NCBI RefSeq assembly: GCF_003402415.2
Contig: NZ_AP036014.1
Location: 620,001 to 684,000, forward strand
Origin: Cupidesulfovibrio sp000226255
GTDB lineage: Bacteria > Desulfobacterota > Desulfovibrionia > Desulfovibrionales > Desulfovibrionaceae
Length of the DNA stretch: 64,000 nt
Direction of reading: 5' to 3'
This document shows, piece by piece, positions 18,287 to 27,105 of this stretch (position 1 is the first letter of the stretch; every line of letters starts with the position of its first letter). The notes beneath the pieces are model-generated. The model was not told the origin of the DNA, did no database searches, and worked only from the letters and a program-made list of their open reading frames with translations. The position numbers were made by a program, and so were the translations under genes.

Positions 18287-19789
18287 CTAACGCAGCTTGC
18301 GCAGCAGACGGTAGAACTGGGCGCGCGAAAGGCCGGAAAGCTGCTGGGCCCTGGTCATGTCGCCGCCCGCATAGGCCAGCAGGTTCTGGAAATAGTCCAC
18401 GGCGGCTCGTTCCAGCGCCACGTCGCGGTAGGTCATCCAGGTGGGGATGGCCAGCCCCGCCAGGGGGGTGTCCGCGAAGTCGGCGCTGGCGTCATGTCCG
18501 GCATGTGGTCCGGCATGTGGTCCGGCATGTGGTCCGGCATGTGGTCCGGCATGTGGTCCGGCGTGCGGCCCCCCGTTCGATCCGCCGTGCTCGGGCCGCC
18601 CGCCGCCCGCCGCCGCGCGCACGTGGCGCACCCGGATGTGCGCGGGCAGGTGCACCGGTTGCAGGGTGCGCACGTCTCCGGCGAAGGCGATCATGCTTTC
18701 CAGGGTGTTGCGCAGTTCGCGCACGTTGCCGGGCCAGTGGTGCGCGCCCAGGGCGTGCAGCAGTTCCGGCGTCAGGATGCGCGAGGGCAGGTTGTTGCGT
18801 TCGCAGTACTGGTGCACGAAATGCTCGGCCAGCGGGCGCAGGTCATCCGCGCGCTGGCGCAGCGCGGGCAGGGCGATGTGCATGGCCCGCACCCGGTACA
18901 GCAGGTCCTCGCGAAACTCGCCCCGCCGGGACATGACCGAAAGATCGCGGTTGGTGGCGGCCACCAGCCGGAAATCGCACTCCACTTCCTGTCGGCCGCC
19001 CACTGGGCGGAAGCGCCGTTCCTGCAACACGCGCAGAAAGGTTTTCTGCAGGGCGGGGGGCAGCTCGCCTATCTCGTCCAGAAACAGCGTGCCGCCCGAC
19101 GCCTGGCGGATCAGCCCTTCGGCGTCGCGGTCGGCCCCGGTGAAGGCCCCGCGCACGTGGCCGAAGAGCACGCTTTCGGCCAGGTTTTCGGGCAGGGCGG
19201 CGCAATCCACCACCACGAAGGGATGACCCGCCCGGTCGCTGTTCTCGTGGATGGCCCGCGCGGCCAGCTCCTTGCCGGTGCCCGTTTCGCCGGTGATCAA
19301 CACCGGCACGTCGCTTCGCGCGGCCTTGGCCACCAGGTCCAGGCACTCCCTGAAGGCGGGGCTGCCGCCCACGATGCCAGAAGGATTGAACGGGCGTCCC
19401 TGCGGGGCGGACCGGGCCAGCTTTTCGTTGCGGAATTCCAGCGCCCGCAGGATGGCCAGGCGGATGGCGCTTACCGGCGCGCCCTTGGTGATGTAGTCCC
19501 ATGCGCCGTTGCGCACGGCCATCTCGGCCGACTGCTCGGCGTCGGCGCCGGTGATGATGATCACCTCCGGCCGGGGCGGCGAGGCCACGAAGCGCGGCAG
19601 CACCTCCAGCCCGTTGCCGTCGGGCATCATCACGTCCAGCAGCACCACGTCGCCGAAGCCCGCGTCGGCATGGGCCAGCCCGTCGGCCAGCGAGGCGGCC
19701 CGCAAGGCTACGTGGCCCATGTCCTCGGCGAGATCGGCCAGGGTTTCCGCCACCAGCGGATCATCGTCGATGATGAGGATTTCAGGCAT
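18287..19789 (-). CDS. Sigma-54-dependent response regulator (NtrC family)
   Basis: A 500-residue three-domain regulator. The receiver spans residues 1-115, with acidic residues 8-10, phosphoacceptor D52, and a lysine in the DYITKGA region. The AAA+ domain (about 138-370) has Walker A GETGTGKE, the sigma-54 contact motif GAFTGA, and the arginine-finger region. A Fis-type helix-turn-helix (SRAQFYRLLRKLR) ends the protein. Between the AAA+ and DNA-binding domains lies a histidine-rich linker with six tandem GPHA units. It starts 10 bases after the stop of the upstream hybrid kinase, so the pair is one operon and almost certainly a cognate two-component system. Targets should carry -24/-12 promoters; none was identified in this window. 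Confidence 0.93.
   Translation of the reverse strand: MPEILIIDDDPLVAETLADLAEDMGHVALRAASLADGLAHADAGFGDVVLLDVMMPDGNGLEVLPRFVASPPRPEVIIITGADAEQSAEMAVRNGAWDYITKGAPVSAIRLAILRALEFRNEKLARSAPQGRPFNPSGIVGGSPAFRECLDLVAKAARSDVPVLITGETGTGKELAARAIHENSDRAGHPFVVVDCAALPENLAESVLFGHVRGAFTGADRDAEGLIRQASGGTLFLDEIGELPPALQKTFLRVLQERRFRPVGGRQEVECDFRLVAATNRDLSVMSRRGEFREDLLYRVRAMHIALPALRQRADDLRPLAEHFVHQYCERNNLPSRILTPELLHALGAHHWPGNVRELRNTLESMIAFAGDVRTLQPVHLPAHIRVRHVRAAAGGGRPEHGGSNGGPHAGPHAGPHAGPHAGPHAGPHAGHDASADFADTPLAGLAIPTWMTYRDVALERAAVDYFQNLLAYAGGDMTRAQQLSGLSRAQFYRLLRKLR
18491..18566. repeat. 12-base tandem repeat array encoding (Gly-Pro-His-Ala) about 6 times
   Basis: The unit CATGTGGTCCGG is repeated almost perfectly about six times within the sigma-54 regulator gene, with degenerate copies at each edge. 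The 12-base period keeps the frame, so copy-number change would lengthen or shorten the linker without breaking the protein. Confidence 0.9.
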
Positions 19790-19799
19790 CCCCTAGTCT

Positions 19800-22700
19800 T
19801 TACGCCTTTTCCAACAATAAACGCAAGCGTCGGGATAATTCCTCGCCCGTGAACGGTTTGCCGATCAGGGCCATGCCCGTTTCCTTCAGTTCTTCCGCAG
19901 AGATGTCGCCTTCGTTACCGGTGCATAGCACCAGCGGCAGGGCGTGGCCCCGCGCGCGGATGATCCGCGCCAGTTCCGGACCCGAGATGCCGGGCATGCG
20001 CAAATCCAGCAGGGCCACGTCGTAGCGGCCCGCCGCCAGCAGGCGCAAGGCGTCTTCGGCGTCGGCGGTGCCGGTGGCGCGGTGGCCGATGCCGTGCAGC
20101 ATTTCCGCCACGGACTGGCGGAAGTCGTGTTCGTCGTCCACCACCAGCACGTGCAGCGGCCGAGGGGGGGGGTGGGAAGGGGCATCGGGTTCCGGACGCG
20201 TTGCCGGGCCTTCGGGCCGGGCGCGGCGGGCATCGTCCGCCTGTGCGTGGGGCTGCGGGCCGCCGCCAAGCGGGCCATCCTTCCGCGAACCGGTCCGTGA
20301 AGGGACCGCGTCCGGCGATGCAACGTCCGGCAAGATGTGGTCCGGGGGGCTGGCCTCGGGGTCCAGCAGCGGCAGCAGCACGTCGAACCTGGCCCCCTGC
20401 CCCGGTTGCGAGTAGGCGCGCACCGTGCCGCCGTGCTTGCGGACGATGCCGTGCACCATGCTGAGGCCAAGCCCCGTGCCCGTGCCCTGCGGCTTGGTGG
20501 TGAAGAACGGCTCGAACACCCGTTCCAGTTGGGCTGCGGTCATGCCCAGGCCGGAATCGGCCACGGAAAGCAGCACGTACCGGCCCGGCGAGAGTTCCGG
20601 GTAACCCCGCAACACCTCGTCGCCGCCAAGGTTCAGCGTATCCACGGCCACGTCCAGCAGCCCGCCGTCGGGCATGGCGTGCAGGGCGTTGGTGCACAGG
20701 TTCAGCAGCACCTGGTGGATCTGGGTGGCGTCGCCGTGCACGGGCAGGGGGGAGGCGGGCAGCAGGGTGCGCAGGGTGACGCTGGCGGGCATGGACGGCC
20801 TGACCAGTTGCAGGGCGTCGTCCACGGCGCGGCACAGGTCCAGCCTGGCGTAGGGTTCGTCCGCCGGGCGGCCGAAGGCCAGCAACTGGCGCACCACCTC
20901 GCGCGCGCGCAGCGCGGCGCGCAGGATGCGGTCGGCCCGGGCGGCGGCGCGGCCGGTAAGGCCCGTATCGCGCAACATTTCGATGTTGCTCATGATCACG
21001 CCAAGGATATTGTTGAAGTCGTGGGCGATGCCCCCGGCCAGGGTGCCCACGGCCTCCATCTTCTGGGCCTGGCGCAGTTGCCGTTCCAGGGCCACCTCGT
21101 GGGCCACGTCCTCGGCCAGCCAGGCCACCCGGTGCACCCGGCCCGATGCATCGGCGATGGGGTACAGGGAATGGTCGAAAATATGGATGCCGCGTGTGTC
21201 GCGGAACGTGGCCGGGGTTGCCGTGGCCACCACGCTTTCCAGTGCGTCGGACCGTCTGCGGCGCAACTCTTCCGGAATGAATTCGCCCAGCGTGCGGCCC
21301 AGCATGGCGTCCGGGGTCATGCCCAGGCGTCCGGCCCCGGTGGCGTTGCAGGCCAGCACCCGGCCCGAAGGGTCGACCAGAAAGGCGCTGAGGCGCGGCG
21401 CGTTGAGCAGGGCGCGCAGGTTGGCCTCGCTTTCGCGTAGCGACTGTTGTTGCAGAATGCGGGCAAAGGCGCTGCCCCCTTGCGCGGCCACGGCCTCCAC
21501 GTGGTGGCGGGCCGCCTTGCGCATGGCCCCCGGCCCCCGCGTGCCCACCAGCAGGCAGGCCACGGCCCGGCTTTCGTGCACTACCGGCAGAAGATGCGCG
21601 CAACTGATGCCCGAGGCGGCGGCCAGCGCGTCCAGCTCCGCGTCGCCGGTCAGCATGCAGCAGGATTCCTGCTCCGGCGGGGTTTCCGGCACGGGGCGGC
21701 CCGCTTCCATCAGGCGCGTGGCGGGTGTGCCCATGGGCAGGCGGCGCACCCTGGCCAGCACCACCGGGTCGAACCCCTGCGCGGCCACCAGCCGCCATTC
21801 GTGCCGGGCAGGCGGGACGGGCGTATCGGGCGTGTCGGGCAAAGAGGGCGCGCGGGGCATGCCGGTCAGATCCACGCGCAGCCAGGCCGCCCCCGCGTCC
21901 ACGCTTTCGGCCCGCAGGGCGGTGCGCAGGCACAGCCCCAGGCAGTCCTCCACGCTGGTGGTGATGCCAAGGGCAAGCAGCAGGTCGCGTTGCAGCCGCA
22001 GCAGTTCGTCGCGCTGGCGCTGTTCGGTCACGTCCTGCACCATGCCGTGCATGGCCACCGGGGCCTTGTGCCCGGTGCGGGGCGCGTTGTCGAAGGCCAC
22101 CTGCTGCCGTGCGTGGCGGTACAGTCCGCCGGGGACCTGGTAGCGGTATTCCACCAGGGCGCCGGACCGGGTTTCCATGGCGCGGTGCAGTTCTCCGGCC
22201 ACCCGGACGCGGTCGCCGGGGTGGATGCGGTCGAAGAACCGCGCGAACGAGGGGGACTCTGCCGTCGGGGGGAACCCGAACATGTGGAACAGGTTGTCCG
22301 ACCATTGGCCGCGCCCTGTCTCCACGTCGCGCCAGTAGCTGCCCAGACGGCCGATGCGTTCGCCGTGCTCCAGCAGGTCGCGGCTGCGGCGCAGGGCGGA
22401 TTCCGCCTTGCGGCGTTCGGCCACCTCGCGGCGCAGAAGCAGGTTGGCGTGGCGCAACTGGGCCGTGCGCTTGCGAATGCGGCTGTCCAGCCCGCGCAGG
22501 GCCCGGCGGGTGGCGTCGGCGGTGCGGGCCGCCTGCAGCAGGTGCCCGGCGGTGTGCGCCAGCCCCTCGAGTTGCATGTCGGTAATGGGGTCCAGGGAGG
22601 GCAGATGCACACCCAGCACGCCGCCGGAAATGCCTTGGCCGATACGGATGGCGTAGGCGGTGAACACGCCGCAATCGCAGGACAGGGGGGCATCGGCCTC

Positions 22701-23600
22701 TGGCGATGCGTGCAGCACCGGGCGTCGGGTGCTGGCCGAGGCGGCGCGGCCCACGGGGCCGTGGCGGAAGGGAATGCGGGCAAGGCGAGGGTCGGGCTCG
22801 GCCCCTTCCGCCCTTTCAGCCCCTTCCCGGGGGACGGGCCGACAGCACGGAGATGGCGGCTCTTCCACCACCAGGTGCAGGCAGGTTGGAGCATTGCGCG
22901 CGGCCGTGGGGCATGGCGACCCGGCATGCGGGCACTGGCCGCATCGGTCGCCCTGGCGGGCCAGCCAGATGCGGCAGGCCCCCGCCCCGAAGATGGCCAT
23001 GATCTCCCGGGCCAGCAGGCGCAGCTTTTCCTCGGGCGCGCCGCCCCGGATGAGGGCCGCGCGCAGTTCGTTCAGCCGCTGCACCCGCTCCACGCGCCGT
23101 TCCGAGTCGTGCAGCGCCGATACGTCGTGCACCACAGAATGCAGCAGAGCGCGGCCGTTCAGCCATACCGGCCCGCTGTGCACCTCCACCTCGCGCACCA
23201 GGCCAGACGCCATGCGATGGCGAAAGCGTAACGCCGAACGGTCGCAGCAAAAGGCCTCGTTCATGCGCAGGGCCAGTTCGTGGCCGTCCAACGTGTTGAG
23301 GGAAGCGATGGGCATGCCCGCCATGCGTTCACGGGGGTAGCCGTAGAAACGGCAGGCGGCGGGGTTGGCGTCCACTATGGCCCCGTCGGCCGGGTCCACC
23401 AGCAGCATGGGGGCCACGCTGTGCTCGAAGAGCGGAATGGAGCCGCCCGCGTGAAGGCCCGTGGCCTGCGCTTCCGCCTGGGACGGCCGGACTTCAGCAC
23501 CACCGCCAGGCTCACCGCCGGGCGCGGCATCGGGTGTGGCGCCGGACGCCACCGTGGGCTGCCGGTGCGGCCGGGGTGATGACCGGGTTTTTCGAGGCAT
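19800..23600 (-). CDS. Hybrid sensor histidine kinase with multiple PAS/GAF domains and C-terminal receiver
   Basis: A 1266-residue cytoplasmic kinase with no clear membrane helix. Domains in order: a disordered N-terminus; PAS (about 55-170); a GAF-like region with a Cys-rich insert (GDRCGQCPHAGSPC, near 230); a coiled coil; PAS (about 415-520); GAF (about 535-700); PAS (about 712-835). Next is the dimerisation/phosphoacceptor helix with the His in GGIAHDFNNIL, and a HATPase with DSGLGMT and GTGTGLGLS. A Pro/Ala linker and a receiver (VVDDEHD, phosphoacceptor D in LLDLRMPG) end the protein. The cysteine insert could bind a metal or cluster, which is inference. It probably phosphorylates the sigma-54 regulator encoded 10 bases downstream. 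The ATG at 23600 is the only good start. Confidence 0.9.
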   Translation of the reverse strand: MPRKTRSSPRPHRQPTVASGATPDAAPGGEPGGGAEVRPSQAEAQATGLHAGGSIPLFEHSVAPMLLVDPADGAIVDANPAACRFYGYPRERMAGMPIASLNTLDGHELALRMNEAFCCDRSALRFRHRMASGLVREVEVHSGPVWLNGRALLHSVVHDVSALHDSERRVERVQRLNELRAALIRGGAPEEKLRLLAREIMAIFGAGACRIWLARQGDRCGQCPHAGSPCPTAARNAPTCLHLVVEEPPSPCCRPVPREGAERAEGAEPDPRLARIPFRHGPVGRAASASTRRPVLHASPEADAPLSCDCGVFTAYAIRIGQGISGGVLGVHLPSLDPITDMQLEGLAHTAGHLLQAARTADATRRALRGLDSRIRKRTAQLRHANLLLRREVAERRKAESALRRSRDLLEHGERIGRLGSYWRDVETGRGQWSDNLFHMFGFPPTAESPSFARFFDRIHPGDRVRVAGELHRAMETRSGALVEYRYQVPGGLYRHARQQVAFDNAPRTGHKAPVAMHGMVQDVTEQRQRDELLRLQRDLLLALGITTSVEDCLGLCLRTALRAESVDAGAAWLRVDLTGMPRAPSLPDTPDTPVPPARHEWRLVAAQGFDPVVLARVRRLPMGTPATRLMEAGRPVPETPPEQESCCMLTGDAELDALAAASGISCAHLLPVVHESRAVACLLVGTRGPGAMRKAARHHVEAVAAQGGSAFARILQQQSLRESEANLRALLNAPRLSAFLVDPSGRVLACNATGAGRLGMTPDAMLGRTLGEFIPEELRRRRSDALESVVATATPATFRDTRGIHIFDHSLYPIADASGRVHRVAWLAEDVAHEVALERQLRQAQKMEAVGTLAGGIAHDFNNILGVIMSNIEMLRDTGLTGRAAARADRILRAALRAREVVRQLLAFGRPADEPYARLDLCRAVDDALQLVRPSMPASVTLRTLLPASPLPVHGDATQIHQVLLNLCTNALHAMPDGGLLDVAVDTLNLGGDEVLRGYPELSPGRYVLLSVADSGLGMTAAQLERVFEPFFTTKPQGTGTGLGLSMVHGIVRKHGGTVRAYSQPGQGARFDVLLPLLDPEASPPDHILPDVASPDAVPSRTGSRKDGPLGGGPQPHAQADDARRARPEGPATRPEPDAPSHPPPRPLHVLVVDDEHDFRQSVAEMLHGIGHRATGTADAEDALRLLAAGRYDVALLDLRMPGISGPELARIIRARGHALPLVLCTGNEGDISAEELKETGMALIGKPFTGEELSRRLRLLLEKA

Positions 23601-23936
23601 GGCGACCTCTCGGGACTATCCGTGATTCTTCGGGGCGGGCCATGCCGGGCCGCTCCGCGAGGCGACCGGGAGCCATCCCGGATACGGGGCTTCGCGACGC
23701 GGCGGGGAATAGGGCCTGTCTCACCCCGCGACACGCGGTCTCATTTCATGAGACGCGTTTCTCACCTTCAGATACAGCATGAGGCATACAGTTCCCCGTC
23801 GAAAAGAGCAACACCAGCAGATACGGGGTGTTGCACGCGCGCTTTGCGCCGAAACGGCCATGCGGCCAAGCAAATTCCCCGGCATGCTTTTTGATATTGT
23901 GTTTCCTGTCGGCCGACGACGGCCGCAGGAGGGAAC
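23601..23936. promoter_or_regulatory. Divergent promoter region with a 17-bp dyad
   Basis: This 336-base gap separates the hybrid kinase (minus) from the CII-like gene (plus). It contains a perfect palindrome, GTCTCAT-TTC-ATGAGAC, at 23738-23754, flanked by ACGC and GCGT that extend the symmetry with one unpaired base. It could be an operator for either side, or an RNA hairpin. The ribosome site CAGGAGGGA precedes the ATG at 23937. No other gene or RNA was found. Confidence 0.5.
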
Positions 23937-24236
23937 ATGTCCGAGAAGTGGATCACCAGAATGGTGCAGGGGGCGGTGCTCAGCAGCAGAAGCCAGGCGC
24001 GCGAGGTGGCGCGCACCATTGGCAAGCCCTATCCCACGCTGATGCGTGAACTGAATCCGTTCGACCTCGGGGCCAAGCTGGGCGTGGAGACGTTTTTCCA
24101 GATACTGCGCACCACCCGCGACGTGACGCCCCTGGAGCAGATCGCGCAGGAGCTGGGCTACCGCCTGGCCCCGGTGGACGGCGGCGATGATGAGCGCGGC
24201 CGTGGCGCGCATGTCAGCCCATATCTCGAACAGTAA
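23937..24236 (+). CDS. Small regulator resembling the phage CII/CP76 family
   Basis: A 99-residue soluble protein beginning MSEKWITRMV, with a central helix-rich segment. The part around EVARTIGKPYPTLMREL and GAKLGVETFFQIL resembles Phage_CP76 / regulatory protein CII-like proteins common in Desulfovibrio genomes. The first part could be a helix-turn-helix. Its ribosome site is strong (CAGGAGGGA, three bases of spacing). It lies directly ahead of a sensor kinase whose earliest possible start codons overlap its last codons. No other phage gene is nearby. The function is unknown; DNA binding is an inference from a remembered family resemblance. Confidence 0.6.
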   Translation: MSEKWITRMVQGAVLSSRSQAREVARTIGKPYPTLMRELNPFDLGAKLGVETFFQILRTTRDVTPLEQIAQELGYRLAPVDGGDDERGRGAHVSPYLEQ

Positions 24237-24243
24237 GGCTGGC

Positions 24244-26484
24244 ATGCCGTATCGCGATGACAACGCGGCGGCGGGCCGCGCCAACGGAAATGCCGGACCC
24301 GGCGGGGTGCGCCTGCCCGCCGTCGTGCCGCCGTTGCTGCTGCTTCTGCTGTTGCTGTTGCCGCAGGGCGGGTGGCCCGGCCGCGTGGCGGGGGCCTTTT
24401 CGTGCAGCGCCTGGGCGGCGCAGGAGGCCGCGCACGGGCGGCAGGAGCGGGAGTTGCCTGGCTCTGTCGGCAAGCCCGCCGTCGCCGACGCGGGGGCGGA
24501 CGGGCTGGCACCGGATGCCCCGGCCCTGCGCATCGGCCTGCTGACCACCTACCCGCCGCTCAGCTACATGGTGGAGGGCGTGCCCGCCGGTTTCGCGCGC
24601 GACCTGGCCGATGCCATGGCCAGGTCGGCGGGCCAGCGCGCGGTGTTCGACGCCGATGACAGCGGCATGTCCCTGCAGGGCAAGCTTGCCGTCGGCGACC
24701 TGGACGTGCTGTCCCTGGTGGCCGAGACGCCGGAGCGGTTGCAGCGGCTGGAGTTCAGCGAGCCCGCCGTCGTGATGGCCGAGCGCATCTACGTGCGCCG
24801 CGACAGTACCGCGCGCCCCAGGGGCGTGGCGGACCTTGCGGGCATGCTGGTGGCGGTGGTCGAAAACCATGCCAGCCACCAGTACCTGCGCGGCATGCCG
24901 GGGCAGCGGCTGCTGCCGGTGGCAACGCCGCTTGACGCGGTGATGGCCGTTGCCTGGGGCCGCGCCGACGCCCTGGTGGCCCCCGGGCCGGTGGTGGAGC
25001 ACATCATCCGCCGCCTGTCCACCGAGGCTCCGCTGGAATCCTCCGGGGTGCCCCTGCGCACCCTGCGCTATTCGTTCGGCGTGGCCAAGGGCAACACCCA
25101 TCTGGTGGCGGTGATCAACGAAGCCCTGCACCGGCTGCGCGCCTCGGACGAGTACGACATCCTGTACCGCCGCTGGTTCGGCGGCAACGCGCTGTCACGG
25201 TACTCCGACCGCGAACTGCTGCTGGCCGGGGCGGCCGTCATGCTGCTGATGGTTTTCGTGGGGGCTTCGCTGATGCTCCTCTGGCGCACCGTGCGCCTGC
25301 GCCGCGACGTGGAGGCGGGCACCGTGGCCACGCGCGAGGCGCGCGCCTCCATGCTGCGCGAGGCCATCAGCAGGCAGCGCGCCGAGCAGGAGGCGGAACG
25401 CTTCTTCGCCCTGTCGCTGGACCCCGTGGCCATCGTCACCCAGCAGGGGGCGCTGCGCCGGGTGAACCCGGCCTGGGAACGGCTGTTCGGCTACCCGGCG
25501 GAAGAGACGGTGGGCCAGCCGTTCCTGGATTTCGTGCATCCCGACGATGCGCAGGCCAGCCAGCGGGTGATGGGCGGCGGGACGGTGGATGCCGTGATCG
25601 AAAACCGCTTTCGCTGCAAGGACGGGGTGTACCGCTGGCTGTCCTGGACCTTCGTGGCGTTGCCGGAAGAAGGCTTGGTCTACGCCTCTGGGCGCGACGT
25701 GACCCAACGCAAGGAAGCGGAACTGCACCTGGAACGCCAGGCCGAGGAATTGCGCCGCTCCAACGCCGAGCTTGAGCAGTTTGCCTACATCGCCTCGCAC
25801 GACCTGCAGGAACCGCTGCGCAAGATCGCCAGTTTTCTCGACCTGCTGGCCAAGCGCTACGTGGGTCGGCTGGACAGCGACGCCGACGAGTTCATCGGCT
25901 TTGCCGTGGATGCCGCCCGCCGCATGAAGGACATGATCGAGGATCTGCTGGCCTATTCGCGGGTCAGCACGCAGGGGCGTGAATTCGCGGATACGGACAT
26001 GGAAACGGTGCTCGACACGGTGCTCTCCGACCTTGGCCTGATGCTGGATGAAGCCGGGGTCACCGTGGAGCGGGGGCCGCTGCCCCTGATACGGGCCGAC
26101 AGGGTGCAGATGGAGCAGCTTCTGCGCAATCTGGTGGGCAATGCCGTGAAGTACCGGTCGCACGCCGTGCCCCGCATTTCCGTGAGCGCGGAACGGGCCG
26201 GGGGAGCGTGGCGCTTTCTCGTGAGCGACAACGGTATCGGCATGAAGGCCGAGCATTTCGAGCGCATCTTTCGGGTGTTCCAGCGGTTGCACGGGCCCGG
26301 CAGGTATCCCGGCACCGGCATCGGCCTTGCGGTGTGCAAGAAGATCGTCGAGCGGCATGGCGGCGGCATAGACGTGGAATCGGCTCCGGGCCGGGGCAGC
26401 ACGTTCAGGTTTGTCATTCCGGACAGGCCAGACAGCCCAGACAGGCCAGACAGGCCAGACTGGCCAGAGCGGCAGGATGGCTAG
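24244..26484 (+). CDS. Membrane sensor kinase with periplasmic solute-binding domain and PAS
   Basis: About 746 residues from the preferred ATG at 24244, which follows AAGG; ATGs at 24187-24211 are alternatives. A hydrophobic signal precedes a periplasmic SBP_bac_3 / PAAT-type domain (roughly residues 95-320), recognisable by LRIGLLTTYPPLSYMV. One membrane helix follows (about 328-352), then a PAS domain (about 375-495). The kinase core has ELEQFAYIASHDLQEPLRKI, the phytochrome-style phosphoacceptor helix, and a HATPase with DNGIGM and GTGIGLAVCKKI. The kinase probably binds a small solute in the periplasm. The C-terminus ends in a Pro/Asp repeat encoded by nine-base units. The RcpA-type receiver downstream is its likely partner. 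Confidence 0.87.
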   Translation: MPYRDDNAAAGRANGNAGPGGVRLPAVVPPLLLLLLLLLPQGGWPGRVAGAFSCSAWAAQEAAHGRQERELPGSVGKPAVADAGADGLAPDAPALRIGLLTTYPPLSYMVEGVPAGFARDLADAMARSAGQRAVFDADDSGMSLQGKLAVGDLDVLSLVAETPERLQRLEFSEPAVVMAERIYVRRDSTARPRGVADLAGMLVAVVENHASHQYLRGMPGQRLLPVATPLDAVMAVAWGRADALVAPGPVVEHIIRRLSTEAPLESSGVPLRTLRYSFGVAKGNTHLVAVINEALHRLRASDEYDILYRRWFGGNALSRYSDRELLLAGAAVMLLMVFVGASLMLLWRTVRLRRDVEAGTVATREARASMLREAISRQRAEQEAERFFALSLDPVAIVTQQGALRRVNPAWERLFGYPAEETVGQPFLDFVHPDDAQASQRVMGGGTVDAVIENRFRCKDGVYRWLSWTFVALPEEGLVYASGRDVTQRKEAELHLERQAEELRRSNAELEQFAYIASHDLQEPLRKIASFLDLLAKRYVGRLDSDADEFIGFAVDAARRMKDMIEDLLAYSRVSTQGREFADTDMETVLDTVLSDLGLMLDEAGVTVERGPLPLIRADRVQMEQLLRNLVGNAVKYRSHAVPRISVSAERAGGAWRFLVSDNGIGMKAEHFERIFRVFQRLHGPGRYPGTGIGLAVCKKIVERHGGGIDVESAPGRGSTFRFVIPDRPDSPDRPDRPDWPERQDG

Positions 26485-26562
26485 CGCAATATGGGGCCAA
26501 ACGGGGCCAGACAGGAACGGGCAGGTAACGTCGAGGAAGGGCAAGGACGGTAAGGAGGGGAC

Positions 26563-27015
26563 ATGAGCAGCATGCAACACGCAAGACTCATCGACATCCT
26601 GCTGGTGGAGGACGACCCCGGCGACGTGCGCCTGACGCGCGAGGCCCTGAAAGGCAACCGCGTGTCCAACCGGCTGTTCGTGGTCGAGGACGGAGAGGAG
26701 GCCATGGCCTTCCTGCGGCGCGAGGGGCAGTACGCCGAAGCGCCCCGGCCGGACCTGGTGTTGCTGGACCTGAACCTGCCGCGCAAGAACGGGCGCGAGG
26801 TGCTGGAGGAAATCAAGGGCGCGCCCGACCTGCGCACCATACCGGTGGTGGTGCTGACCACCTCGCGGCAGGAACGGGACATCCTGAACGCCTATGACCT
26901 GAACGCCAACTGCTACATCGCCAAGCCGGTGGGCTGGGAACAGTTTCTGGAGGTGGTGGGGCAGATCGAGCATTTCTGGATGGGCATCGTGACCCTGCCG
27001 GTGAAGGGAGACTAG
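26563..27015 (+). CDS. Single-domain response regulator (RcpA type)
   Basis: A 150-residue stand-alone receiver of the kind paired with phytochrome-like kinases. The acidic pocket is in LLVEDDPGD, the phosphoacceptor is D69 in VLLDLNLP, Thr/Ser is in VVLTTS, and Lys is in IAKPVGW. No output domain is present, so it acts by protein contact or as a phosphate shuttle. AAGGAGGGGAC precedes the ATG; MQH three codons in is a weaker alternative start. It lies 78 bases after the kinase with the matching HDLQEPLRK motif and directly upstream of another hybrid kinase, all in one direction. Confidence 0.92.
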   Translation: MSSMQHARLIDILLVEDDPGDVRLTREALKGNRVSNRLFVVEDGEEAMAFLRREGQYAEAPRPDLVLLDLNLPRKNGREVLEEIKGAPDLRTIPVVVLTTSRQERDILNAYDLNANCYIAKPVGWEQFLEVVGQIEHFWMGIVTLPVKGD

Positions 27016-27105
27016 AAGGCGGGCTGCAGGCCCGGCGGCGCGTGGGGCCGGGCGGCGATACGGAGGGACGGGGAGGCGGCGCGCGGACGGCGCGCCGGAG
27101 GGAGC

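Noticed and set aside
18491..18566. Direct repeats that could suggest a CRISPR array
   Set aside because: Unit length is 12 bases with no spacers, and the repeats are in-frame coding sequence inside a response regulator.
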